Part shown: one piece after another, positions 46,400-58,248 of the stretch | Position numbering within the stretch: the stretch's first letter is position 1 | How the letters are laid out: the number at the start of each line of letters is the position of its first letter | Assembly (NCBI RefSeq): GCF_024323335.1 | Contig: NC_066585.1 | Coordinates: 182,794,294-182,858,293 of the forward strand | Direction: 5' to 3' | Origin: Lathyrus oleraceus | Lineage: Eukaryota > Streptophyta > Magnoliopsida > Fabales > Fabaceae | DNA: 64,000 nucleotides | Program-made: the position numbers and the translations under genes | The notes under the pieces: model-generated | Told to the model about the DNA's origin: nothing | The model's database searches: none | The model's input: only the letters and a program-made list of their open reading frames with translations

Positions 46400-46619
46400 G
46401 TAATTTTATCATTTTAGACAAAACCCTGTGCTCTGCCCAAGGCACAATGGCATGTTGTAGGGCCTCATTTATCTTTTTCAAGAGTTTTTATCATTAATGA
46501 AATGACGTTTTGCATTCAAATTTTCGTTCTCTTTCTTTTGTTTTGATCTATTTACAAAAATGGCAATCAATTTTTATGCACACACTTTCTAAATAAACTG
46601 CATAAATCATAACATGCAG
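46400..46619 (+). other. Ogre-B intron between protease and reverse transcriptase
   Basis: Donor CAAAA|GTAATT at 46400 and acceptor ACATGCAG|AAAC at 46618-46619, 220 nt, AT-rich. As in Ogre-A, a TAA overlaps the donor. Joining 46399 to 46620 completes one Lys codon and continues in the pol frame through CPIYQAEDEVGEDCELPEEL. The site matches the Ogre-A intron although the sequences differ. Confidence 0.82.
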
Positions 46620-49600
46620 AAACACCACCGAGATCATTGATAACAACACTGCTACGGTCCAATATAACTTTGATTGTCCAATCTACCAAGCTGAAGACGA
46701 AGTGGGGGAAGATTGCGAGCTCCCTGAAGAGTTGGCCAGATTACTCAGACAAGAAGAGAAGGTCATTCAACCACACCAAGAAGACGTTGAAGTTATCAAT
46801 ATGGGAACAGAAGAAGATAAGAGAGAAGTAAGGGTAGGCACCGCACTTCAAGATACAGTGAAGACAAGACCGATAGAGCTCCTCCACGAATATGACGACG
46901 TGTTTGCTTGGTCATACCAAGACATGCCCGGATTAGACACTGATATCGTGACCCACAAGCTTACCCTTAAAGAAGAATGCCCTGCTGTCAAACAAAAGCT
47001 AAGAAGAACTCGACCTGATATGGCTCTCAAGATCAGAGAAGAGGTGAGAAAACAGTTTGACGCTGGTTTCCTGGAAGTCGCTAAGTACCCACAATGGGTT
47101 GCTAACATTGTACCAGTACCGAAGAAAGATGGAAAAGTTCGCATGTGTGTAGACTACCGAGACTTAAACAGAGCCAGTCCCAAAGACGATTTCCCATTAC
47201 CTCACATTGATGTATTGGTGGATAACACAGCTCAGTTCTCCGTGTTTTCCTTTATGGATGGTTTCTCTGGATACAACCAAATTAAAATGGATCCCGAGGA
47301 CATGGAGAAGACCACGTTCATTACTCCTTTGGGCACCTTTTGTTACAAAGTAATGCCGTTTGGATTAAAAAACGCTGGGGAAACATATCAACGTGCCATG
47401 GTGACTCTCTTTCACGACATGATTCATGAAGAGATTGAGGTGTATGTCGATGACATGATTGCCAAGTCTCAGACAAAAGAACAACACATCACCAACCTAG
47501 GGAAACTATTCGCTCGTTTGAGGAAGTTTAGGTTGAGACTTAATCCTAATAAATGCACATTTGGGGTTCGATTTGGGAAGCTTTTAGGCTTTATTGTAAG
47601 CCAAAAGGGAATTGAAGTAGATCCTGACAAGGTTCGAGCCATTCAGAACATGCCTGCACCAAAGACTGAAAAGGAGGTTCGTGGTTTCTTGGGGAGACTA
47701 AATTACATCGCCAGGTTTATCTCTCACCTTACTTCAACATGTAAACCAATATTCAAGCTTCTAAGAAAGAATCAAGGCGTGGAGTGGAACGATGAGTGCC
47801 AAATAGCTTTCGACAAAATCAAAGAATACTTGCAAGAGCCACCAATTCTGATGCCCCCTGCAGAAGGGAGACCTCTCATCATGTATCTAACCGTGCTCGA
47901 CGAGTCCATGGGTTGTGTATTGGGACAACAAGATGAGACTGGTAAAAAGGAGTATTCCATCTATTATCTGAGCAAGAAATTTAATGACTGCGAGTCCAGA
48001 TATTCATTACTCGAGAAGACTTGTTGTGCACTCGCATGGGCCGCTAAGCGTCTCAGGCAGTACATGCTAACTCACACAACTTGGTTGGTATCTAAAATGG
48101 ATCCCATCAAGTACATATTCGAGAAACCAGCTCTCACTGGTAGAATTTCCCGATGGCAGATGTTGTTGTCAGAATACGATATCCAATATGTTGCGCAAAA
48201 AGCGATCAAAGGAAGCATATTAGCAGACCATCTTGCTCACCAACCACTGGAGGATTACCAATCTTTGAAGTTTGACTTCCCAGATGAGAAAATCATGGTT
48301 GTTAAGGATGTTGAAGACTCCGAACTAGAGGAAAGTCTTGAGCCAAGAGCAGGCTGGACGCTCATGTTTTATGGGGCCTCAAATGCAATAGGCCATGGAA
48401 TTGGGGCAGTGCTGATGTCTCCCAAGAATTTCCATCTACCGTTCACCGCAAAGCTCTGTTTTACCTGCACAAACAACATGGCCGAGTATGAAGCTTGCAT
48501 ACTAGGGTTGGAAGAAGCTATTGAGTTGAAGATCAAGATACTAGAAGTATTCGGGGACTCCGCTCTAGTCATACATCAGATCAGAGGCGATTGGGAAACA
48601 AGACATGCTAACCTAATTCCATATCGGGATTATGTACTGAAGCTACTCCTAAAGTTCGACGAAATCACTTTCTCTCATATTCCTCGAGAAGAGAATCAGA
48701 TGGCAGATGCCTTAGCAACTCTGGCTTCCATGTACAAATTGATATGGCCCAACCATCAGCCTCATATTGAAATTAGGCGTTTTGATGAACCTGCTCACTG
48801 CCTGACGACAGCAGAAGAGCCAGATGGCAAACCCTGGTTCTTTGATATCAAACAGTATCTGAAGAAGCAGGAATATCCGGAAGAGGCTTCCAGCCTTGAC
48901 AAGAGAACCCTCTGGAGGTTGGAATCAAAATTCCTCTTGAATGGAGAAGTATTATACAAGCAAAACTATGACATGGTTTTGTTGAGGTGTGTGGACAAAC
49001 ACGAAGCGAATCAGCTTATGAGGGACATACACGAAGGGTCTTTCGGTATGCATGCCAATGGGCATGCCATGGCAAAGAAAATTCTAAGGGCAGGTTACTA
49101 ATGGTTGATGATGGAAACCGACTGTTATCATTACACCAGGACATGCCACAAATGCCAAATCTATGCTGACAAAATACATGTACCGCCTACCCCACTGAAT
49201 GTCATAGCATCACCTTGGCCTTTCTCTATGTGGGGCATCGACATGATTGGAATGATAGATCCCAAAACATCAAATAGACACCGGTTTATCTTGGTGGCCA
49301 TAGATTATTTTACCAAATGGGTGGAAGTCGCGTCTTATGTGAATGTCACAAAGCACGTAGCCGCCCGTTTCTTAAAAAATAACATCATATGTCGATATGG
49401 GATTCCCAATAAGATCATCACTGATAATGGGTCTAATCTCAACAACAAGACCATGGACGAGTTATGCGCAACATTCAAGATCGAGCACCACAACTCATCA
49501 CCCTATTGACCAAAGATGAATGGGGTTGTTGAAGCTGCAAATAAAAATATCAAGAAAATCATCCAAAAGATGGTTGTTACGTACAAGGATTGGCATGAGA

Positions 49601-50082
49601 TGTTGCCTTTTGCATTACATGGTTATCGCACGTCGGTACGAACATCAACAGGGGCAACCCCTTATTCCTTGGTATACGGTATGGAAGAAGTTCTCCCTAT
49701 AGAGGTGGAAATCCCCTCGATGAGAGTCTTGATGGAGGCTAAGCTAGACGAGGCAGAATGGGTTCAGTCAAGGTACGACGAGCTCAACCTTATTGAGGAG
49801 AAGCGCTTGAAAGCGTTAGGTCATGGTCAACTCTATCAGAGGCATCTTAAAAAGGCATTCGACAAGAAAGTTCGTCCCAGGGTGTTTTAAGAGGTAGATT
49901 TTGTGCTGAAGAAAATCTTGCTTATTCACAAAGACTCCAGAGGGAAATGGACACCAAATTATGAAGGTCCATTTGTGGTGGTTAGAGCCTTTTCCGGAGG
50001 CGCTCTGATTCTAGCTACTATGAATGGTGATTAGTTTTCGCTTCCCACAAATACTGATGCTGTTAAAAAGTACTTCGCCTAA
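46620..50082 (+). pseudogene. pol: Ogre-B pol exon (RT, RNase H, integrase), broken
   Basis: Same frame throughout but with four nonsense codons: TAA 49099-49101, TGA 49507-49509, TAA 49888-49890 and TAG 50032-50034. RT (YVDDMIAKS at about 47441) and Ty3-type RNase H are intact. In the second RNase H the usual FDGA is FYGA (48367-48378), so the first catalytic Asp is lost. Integrase keeps CHKC, GIDMIG, TDNG and NGVVEAANK, and has the full SNRHRFILVAIDYF stretch that is shortened in Ogre-A. Ends YFA-stop like A. Confidence 0.88.
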
Positions 50083-50100
50083 AAAAGTGGAATAATAAAA

Positions 50101-50300
50101 GCCGCTAAATCGAAAACCCGAAAGGGAGATTTAGGCAAAAAAATGGCTATCCCGGTGGATTGAAAACCCGACAGGGCGATCCAGGCAAAAATTAGGGATA
50201 AAAGTAAAAGAATTGACCCGCTGAATTGAAAACCCGAAAGGGCGATTCAGGCAAAAATGGGTATCCCGGTAGATCAAAAACCCGAAAGGGCGGTCCAGGC
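50101..50300 (+). repeat. Four-unit hairpin cluster right after Ogre-B pol
   Basis: Shared core GAAAACCCGAAAGGG with a different outer stem each time: CTAAATC/GATTTAG (50105-50111, 50128-50134), TGGAT/ATCCA (50156-60, 50179-83), CTGAAT/ATTCAG (50221-26, 50245-50) and GATC/GGTC (50272-75, 50292-95, one T:G pair). Each is followed by AGGCAAAA. The same kind of pair sits after Ogre-A pol (8466-8543). Confidence 0.85.
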
Positions 50301-51628
50301 AAAAGTTAGGGATTAATTCCAAGGCAAAGAGTTGTACTTACATACATCTTACATACCCTCGAAGACAAAGAATCAATCTACCTCACTTTTCAAAAGCAAA
50401 GTGCTTGGACTATCAAAGACATAAAGATCATAGCAGTGTGGAAACTTAATAAGAACTCAATTTTCATTGCCATTTTGTTTCTATGCACAACAATCACCTC
50501 ATTAAGGAATTGCCTCTTTATGTACAATCACCCATTTAAGGGGAAAATCAATAAAAGAGAAAATATTCTCAACAAAAGTTGTGCCCAAATCATTTTTATA
50601 TTTTATCTGTTTTGTTTGCAAAGCACCTTTTTATTTTTGATAAACATCACTTTTAAAAATTATTGGAGAAAATAAAACACAGGTTTAAATAAAGTGGTAA
50701 AATTGCTTTTGAAACAGTAAGCAGACAAACCTTTTAGTCCCCAAGATTCATTCTTGTTTTTCATAAAGGTGTAGGACTGATTGCAGACGGTTACGTTCCT
50801 TTCAACTACTGATTCATACCTCTCATAAAGGGATTCATGGTATAGCCAGACCGGGGCAAGGTTCCATCACATTTCCCACAGAAACATTGATAAATCATGG
50901 ATGAAGCATCGTGTGTTGAGAAGTCTGGGGCAACCCAAATATATTCCCAAAACCACCCAAATATACCGGTTAAGACATTTTGCTTTGAGGCATTGAAAAG
51001 ACTCCTTTTGAGGGAGATTTACTAGAAATGCTCTGCAGGGGAAAAAGCTAATAAGATACTTTTTAGGGTAACTCTGCTTGGGGAGCAATGACTGTAAAGA
51101 AAAACGCTGGGAATATCATTATTAATCATAAAGTTTGAAAAAAATGATTTGCTGAGAAATAATCCCACGAGCATATGTAGGGTAATAACTTCATTTGGAA
51201 ATGAGGAATGTCCAAGATATATATGAATGAACTTGGATCCTGATATTTTACTTTTGATTTCTGTATGATGTCCCACTTTAGGTGGGAATTCTATGCATGG
51301 GATGATGCATGAGATGCATGCATGTATGCAATTGCTGGGGATATTTGGCTGTGCATGTAGGAATGCTAATGATTTTTATTTGTTGAACTTCCAACTTTAT
51401 GGGAGGGCTATGCATGAGTATGCTGATGATTGATATGACCGTGTTTCTTTAATTTTTCTGTTTGATAGAGAAAAACCAATTATGAATGATTTATATGACG
51501 CATGTTAGAATGCAAATGGATAATCAGACATGCCCCGGTTAAGACATTTTGCTTTGAGGTATGATGCCAATAGGTATGGTTCCCTCAAAAGGAGTATTTT
51601 CAAAAATTTCCCCCAACAGACGAATATT

Positions 51629-52640
51629 CGAGATACTGCTTCATTTATCTGAAGAATCTCGTTTGTCTGTCCGAGATACTGTTTCATTTATCTGAAGAAT
51701 CTCGTTTATCTTTTAGAGATACCGCTCTAATATCCTCAGAGAGTCTTAGATTCGATTAAGGTATTTTTCCCTTGCTGAAATATCTTGATTCTATCATATA
51801 AGATGTTGTTTCGACCCGATACAGAGAATTTCACTTTTACTGTTTGAGATGCTGCTTCATTAATATGAAGAGTCTCATTTCAGATTTTTTAAGAGATACT
51901 GCTCTAATATCCTCGGAGAGTCTTAGATTCGATTAAGGTATTTTTTCCCTTTGCCGAAATATCTTGATTCTATCATATAAGATGCTGTTTCGACTCGATA
52001 CAGAGAATCTCATTTTTACTGTTTGAGATGCTGCTTCATCAATATGAAGAGTCTCATTTCAGATTTTTTAAGAGATACTGCTCTAATATCCTTAGAGAGT
52101 CTTAGATTCGATTAAGGTATTTTTTTCCCTTTGCCAGAATATCTTGATTCTATCATATAAGATGCTGTTTCGACTCGATACAGAGAATCTCATTGTTACT
52201 GTTTGAGATACTGCTTCATCAATATGAAGAGTCTCATTTCAGATTCTTTTAGAGATACTACTCTAATATCTTCGAAGAGTCTTAGATTCAATTAAGGTAA
52301 TTTTCCTTGCTGGAATATCTTAATTCTATCATATAAGATGCTGTTTCGACTCGATATAGAGAATCTCACTTTTGCTGTTTGAGATGCTGCTTCATCAATA
52401 TGAAGAGTCTCATTTCAGATTCTTTTAGAGATACTGCTCTAATATCCTTGGAGAGTCTTAGATTCAATTAAGGTATTTTTGCCTTGCTGGAATATCCTAA
52501 TTCTATCATATAAGATGTTGTTTCGACTCGATACAGAGAATCTCACTTTTGCAATTCGAGATGCTGCTTCATCAAAATGAAGAGTCTCATGCCAAGTTTT
52601 CTTTATATTATTCTAGCATCCTGGAAAGTCTTGAGATTTA
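51629..52640 (+). repeat. About 178-bp tandem repeat array, 5-6 copies, in Ogre-B 3' UTR
   Basis: AGAGATAC starts units at 51715, 51892, 52071, 52251 and 52427, spacing 176-180 bp, with a decayed last unit. Each unit holds several small hairpins: GAGA with CTTCAT-caat-ATGAAG and TCTC; AGAT with CTGT/ACAG and ATCT; and AAGGTATTT/AAATATCTT. At the left edge CGAGAT/ATCTCG encloses CTTCA/TGAAG (51629-51661). Such 3' UTR arrays of Ogre-like elements are a known source of satellites such as PisTR-A in pea. Confidence 0.88.
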
Positions 52641-52900
52641 GCTAGGGATGCCATTCCACATATCTCGACTGAGATGTCCAAGATACTGTTTTGACGACTC
52701 ACAGAAAGTCTTGATTGTTCCATTTTACTGTGGGATAATGTCTTTTGCCATTTCTCACCGTATTTTCTTTCTATAATTTCTTCCTTGCATTTCCTATGAC
52801 AAAATTTGGGTCTTCTTTTATTTAATCATCTCCCACCGCGAATGCACGAAGACTACTGTCATTCTTACTTTCCAGTTTGAGGAAATTAAATAGGGGCAAC

Positions 52901-53327
52901 TGTCATACCCCAATTTTGTCCGGTCCTTGGTGACATCAAGTCTTTAATGACACTTTCATCTGTTAAGATCCTTAAGAAAATATATGATGCAATTGTCTTC
53001 TACTGAAGCATGGGATGGTATGCGCATTTTTGGCTAACAAAGCCCATCTTGGTTTACCATGAGATCTCTTTGTTTCAAAGGCCCATTTACATAAACGTGT
53101 CCATAATTAAAAGTGTGGTTTGAATCTTGTTATATTACTAATCCAAAATCCATTTGATTATTAGTAACGTATTAAGAGTCATGGATATTTTTTTTTATGA
53201 TCACTCATCATTAAACCTATTTGTACATCTCAAATACATATGCCAAATCTCTAAACCATTCATAAAAGATCCTTAAACAAAACTTGCATCTTTTCTAAGT
53301 GAGTATGTTGGTTTAAGATTAAGATAT
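52901..53327 (+). repeat. Ogre-B 3' LTR, first 427 bp (broken by Ogre-C)
   Basis: Begins TGTCATACCCCAATTTTGTCC after the polypurine tract; compare TGTCATACCCCGATTTTGG in solo LTR E. It is interrupted at 53328 by TGTAGCGGGG; the bases before are GATAT, a candidate target duplication. The rest of the LTR lies beyond the window. Confidence 0.8.
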
Positions 53328-55982
53328 TGTAGCGGGGTATTCGTTACCATTAGAGATATTGACTAAATCCAAGGTAAATCATACAAGTCGAGTCGCCACC
53401 GCACTTCTATTTATCCAAAGGAATGGTTAGAAAGCGAACAAGAACCTAAAAGTTTTATCGAATCAAAAACTAGTAAAAGAGAGTCAGAGATCTGGGTAAG
53501 GGGGTTGGTTATGCAATGGGAAGGTGTTAGGCACCCAAAACATCCTAGGTACTCCTAGGGAGCCCTTTTCACATTTGTCGTAAGGTTGTCTTTTTTGTGA
53601 AAAAAAAATTGTGCAAACATGATTGAAGAGATGAGAAGAGAATGTACAAGTTATTTACATTTTATGTTTGGATGGATAAACCTATTGCCTACGTACCATC
53701 TTAAAAAGGTAGGATCAAAACCTCGTAGTTCGGGGTAAAAATCTCAAAATGAGTTGGTGAATTGATTGGTCCAAAAGCCTTAAGGTCTTTTGTTATCCAA
53801 GGGAGAAAACTCAACCTAAAACCACAAATCCACCATGTGAGGATAGCTTCAACATGCTAGTGAGGGGTTAACCCTATAATAAGCATGGAAGACTCATTGT
53901 CCATCACTAAGGATATAGGTGAGTATTATATCTACCTCAAGGATAACTCAAACCTAATAGTTAAAGGTTATGAAAAAGTTTTGATTAAGAGAGTGGCCAT
54001 TGAAACCACAAAAGATTTGAATGGGTTATATTTACCAATGAAAAGTATGTACAAAATATGGTCAAAATTGACTTAGAGATTCAATTCAAAATAAGTGTTA
54101 TGAAAAGAAAGTTTGAAAATCAAAAGCATAAGGCTTAGGTTTCTAATGTTTGAAAACAATTGTTAAATGTTTGCACAAAAAGTTTTGGCTTGTGTTAGAG
54201 GGGAGAGAAGAAGAAGAATGGCTAAGATCCTAAGCAATGCAAAAGGTGAGGGATAAGAAACAAAACCACAAAAGGAGTTCCTCTCTTGAGATCATATGGA
54301 TGATCCAAGTAGCTCCCATCCTTTGGAATAAGCAATCACATAAGCATAAACTCAAGCAATCAACAATCAAATGAACTCTTGGAAGGTTCCTCAATGTATC
54401 TTGAATCTCTCTCTCTTAGGAGCTCATGGTAATGGTTCCTCAATTTGGCTCAAGTGGAAATCCCTAGCACAAAGAAACACACACATCAAAAGGTTCTACT
54501 TACAATCAAAGAATGGACAAGAGGGAGTTTAGAATATGGTCCTTTCAATGTTCATCTTCAAGCTTTAAGCATTCTAAAGGCATGAGGCCTAGTTGCTCTT
54601 TGACATTTATAGCACTCTAAAGGCATGAGGCCTAATTTCTCTTGAAACTCCATTAGCTTGGGTAAAGTCCTAAGATCTAAGTCCATTTTGTCCAAATCTT
54701 TGCATTTGGTTCACAACAAACAGACAAACACAAGCACAAAAGATATATATACACAATTATATGCTCAAGTGAGCAAAAGGTAAATGGCATTAGTATAAAC
54801 ATGTGCTCAAGTGAGCAAAGGAAAAAACAAATGGATAATATGTGCAAGAATAGTAAATTGCATAAAAGTAAAGAGCAAAAGTAAATGTTAATGGTTAATA
54901 GTTAGTGTTAGTAGTTAGTGTGCCATAAGGCAAATTTAGCGTTATGTTAAGCAATCGTAATTGGACTTATGTAGAAGTCACAACTATCTGAGGTCGGTCA
55001 ATAATAATGTAGGCAACAACACAAGTTAGAAGTCTCGATTAGTGAACCAAGTTCCAACAACTTGCCATGCCAAAAAGAAGAAGAGAATTGATCTTGTATT
55101 GGTTTAAGTTTTTTGCATGATTTAGGAAACAACCTATCCTTAATGCAAAGCCATTCACTTGATCAATTGATCAAGATGAATTAGATTTGAATCAAGGAAG
55201 ATTAAGTCTCCCTAATCAATGCTAACTTATCAACCTTCAACTCATTGATCAAAAAGAAAAAGAAAAAGAAGAAGAAAGAGATGAATAATGGACAAGGAAA
55301 TGGAAAGAATAAAGTGCATAAGGTGAAATAAAATGTACCAATCCATGTGTGTTGACCAAATGACATTTGAAGTCAAAGTCAAACCATGAGAAACCAGAAA
55401 TGGGATGAAGATTGGAGGTCAAATAATAAGAAAAATATTTTTGGCATTTTTAATATCAAAATAAACTTGAATTAAAAATAAAAGAAAGGTCAAACTTCAA
55501 AATCACTTCAAATCAACCTTGAAAGGTCCAAGTGATTTATCCCAAGTTCAACAAGGTCAAACAAGGTTTGACAAAAAATTTCAGCATTTTTAAAAGTCAG
55601 AAACTATTTTTAATCAATTAAAAATGAATAAAAATAACCTAATTGAACTAAAATCTCAAATAAATTTCAAATCAATTAAAAAATTGATGAGAATATTTTT
55701 CATAGATCCATCATCATTCAAATAGGTTAGGAAAATATTTTTGTATTTTTTGAATATCAAAAACTATTTAAAATGAATTAAAAATAACCAGAAAAAAGAA
55801 AATTCACAAAAAATATCAAATGAAAAAATAAAAAATATTAAAAATCAAAATTAGAAACTAGAAATTATTTAGAGAAGAATGCAATTGGTCCCATATTTTT
55901 TGGAATTAAAATGAAGAAGATATGAATTTTTGAAAATAATGGAAATAAAAGAAATTAAAACAGAAATTAATAAAAAAAACAA

Positions 55983-56029
55983 GAGCGTCTGATCAAGCCT
56001 CATTAATTGACGTGGCTGATCAGACGCTC
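55983..56029. other. Perfect 13-bp inverted repeat in Ogre-C LTR
   Basis: GAGCGTCTGATCA (55983-55995) and TGATCAGACGCTC (56017-56029) around a 21-base loop that contains GACGTGGC. Its GC content is above that of the AT-rich surroundings. Confidence 0.75.
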
Positions 56030-56724
56030 CACATGCGCGCTTCCATGGTAGGCTTTAGTCAATGTGAAACATGTGGCATTATTGAAAGTAAACAAAATGC
56101 ATGGCTGAGATTAAAACGTGGGAGATGCATCCAACGATCCAGATTGAATCTGGCATGATGGATGGTGGCCAGCGCCACCGTCTTCTCCGGCGAGCACTCA
56201 AGCTCCGGCCAGAGTTGCAGGTCCTCCAAACTCAACCAAAATCCACGATCTAGGTACCAAATTAAAGCTGGGGTGATGTACATCACCCCTGTACCATCCA
56301 TTTCTACTCTAGATCTCCATAGTGAGAGAAATCAGAGGTTGAAACTTGATGGTGTTCATCATGAACTTGTTAGATTTTGAAAATTGAATGCACAGTAATG
56401 ATGCCTCTATGGAGAGGACTTCAGACAACACAATAGCCAAGCAAATAGATCAAAGAATAGTGAGTTTCGAAGAAAAAACCAGTTGAAGAGAACCTTTGAA
56501 TTGTGGTGATCTGAGCTTGCTTCCTTTGGCCAAACAGAGCTTCAATGGATTATGAGAGAGAGGTCTAGGAACTTTAGATCTAGAAATTCAACCAGATTTA
56601 GTTGAATTTCAGATCTGAGAAATTTGAGTGAAAATGAAATAGTTCCTTTGGTGAGAGGTTTGGTTTTCAGTTCAGCAGCATTTCAGGTTGATTCATGGAT
56701 CATTTCAAGTGAAGCAAGCAAGTG

Positions 56725-56732
56725 TATTTATA
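56725..56732 (-). promoter_or_regulatory. Candidate TATA box of Ogre-C LTR
   Basis: The minus strand reads CTACTATAAATACAC about 1.5 kb into the LTR, a good plant TATA match. Start of transcription expected near 56700. Confidence 0.5.
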
Positions 56733-58248
56733 GTAGAAGCTGATGCAAGGAGGTGGAAAATCCGTGTGCATGGCAAGAGGATCTTCATTGCATGGGCTTG
56801 CATGATCATGTAGAAGGCCCAAATCCAATGCCAAATGCAGTCTGAAGTATAATTGAGCTGAAATGGACGTGTAGTTGGCAATGCATAGGCTTGTGTAATG
56901 AGTTTCAACATGTTATGCACAATTATGCCTAAAACTTCTCCTCTTCGAAAATGCCATTTGCCAAATCCAAACATGAGCATGTGAGTAATGGTTGGAAAGG
57001 TCTTGATGTAAGGAACAAATGTTATGTTGGGAAAAAATCCATTTGAAGTGTGGATATTAGCGAATTTTGAATTTAAAGTGTAAGGTGCAAAACATGCAAA
57101 GGTGAGGTTTCCAAATTTGGCCAATGTTCAAGCCCCTCTGTTTTGATGATGCAAGCCTCAAATGAACAAACCTCCAACATCAAAGTTGTAGATCTTTTCA
57201 AGACAATCAAAATGGAATTCAATTTTCCATCATTTGGATTTTTGATTAAAGAGTTATGGGCACTTGAAGTTGGACTTTTTTACTTTTCAATGCATTTGGT
57301 CCAAAGTGACCTATAATGTTTTGCATTATCACATGTATTTCCTTTGAGATTTTGAAATTTTGTTCAACATAACATTTGAAGTAGACATCTTAATATTTCC
57401 AAATCATTTGATCCCACCTCAAAATCATAAAAAATGAATGAGTTATGTACTTGGGAAGTTGACCCAAAATTAGGGTTTCAGTCAAAATGACCTATAATGT
57501 CTTGGAATGGATGATGACCTTCCAAGCTTCAAATAAATTTTTGATGAACATGAAAGTTGTTCATATTTCTCTTAAGAACATTTTTTCTTTTGGGATCATC
57601 TCCATTTGACCAACACATAAAGAGTTAGGTCTCAGTGTATTTCAAAATAATCAGATGAATTGACTGATCAACTTCTCAAGTCCACCACTCATATCTTGAT
57701 GAATTGATGATTGAGGGCACTCAAATAAGTTCAAATATGCATGAAATGATGAGTTAAATAACTTCCCTTGATTGTATTTGATCATGGGCTGAGGTTGCTT
57801 CAAGAGCAAGGCATTGTGGTACACAGATGAATTAGGGTTTCCTTGGGAAACAAACCTCAAACTCTTTGACTTGCTTTGATCAAAAATGATGAATTGAGAT
57901 GCTAGGGAGGCATATTTGATGGATGAGAGCTTTGGGAACCATTTCCATGTTTGCCTTCATCTTCTTTTGGCCATATCTCTGCACAAAGGATCTCCTTGAA
58001 GCTCTTGACCTTGTGATTGCTCAAGCTACAAACAAGAAATGTTAGTGACATATTTTTGTGCTTTTGGTTAGTAAAAAAAATAAGAAAATCAATGATATAT
58101 AATTCAAACATGCTTGGTGATCTCAAACCACTCACAAGAGGTCCCACCCAAAGGTAAGGGGAACCAAGATGCTTATGATCCTTGAGGCAATGTAAATGCA
58201 ATGTTATGATGCCATGAGGGATCTTAGGGACAAAATTGGGGTCTTACA

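Larger units (their letters stand above)
50083..52900 (+). other. Ogre-B 3' UTR, 2.8 kb
   Basis: It opens with a four-unit hairpin cluster (50101-50300). Then comes plain AT-rich sequence with GATACT and CTGGGGA bits (50300-51600), and a roughly 178-bp tandem array (51629-52640). It closes with a polypurine tract AAATAGGGGCAAC touching the 3' LTR. I see no gene; the open frames are under 90 codons and unrelated to anything I recognise. Confidence 0.75.
53328..58248 (-). repeat. Ogre-C 3' LTR, 4,921 bp
   Basis: The minus strand starts TGTAAGACCCCAATTTTGTCC at 58248 and ends GAATACCCCGCTACA at 53328. It is a different family branch from Ogre-A (only the ends and scattered blocks match). A partial PBS copy is at 53389-53398. 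No genes; the small open frames are chance. The right end is joined to C's own 3' UTR. Confidence 0.87.

Noticed and set aside
50101..50300. Regular spaced repeats that could be read as a CRISPR-like array
   Set aside because: Plant genome context, units too few and imperfect, and the repeats are hairpins of a retroelement 3' UTR.
56059..56301. Short open frame near the CACCGTCTTCTCCGGC block, similar to 23788-23806
   Set aside because: The shared block is short and lies in LTRs of opposite orientation; likely chance similarity of leader-like sequence.
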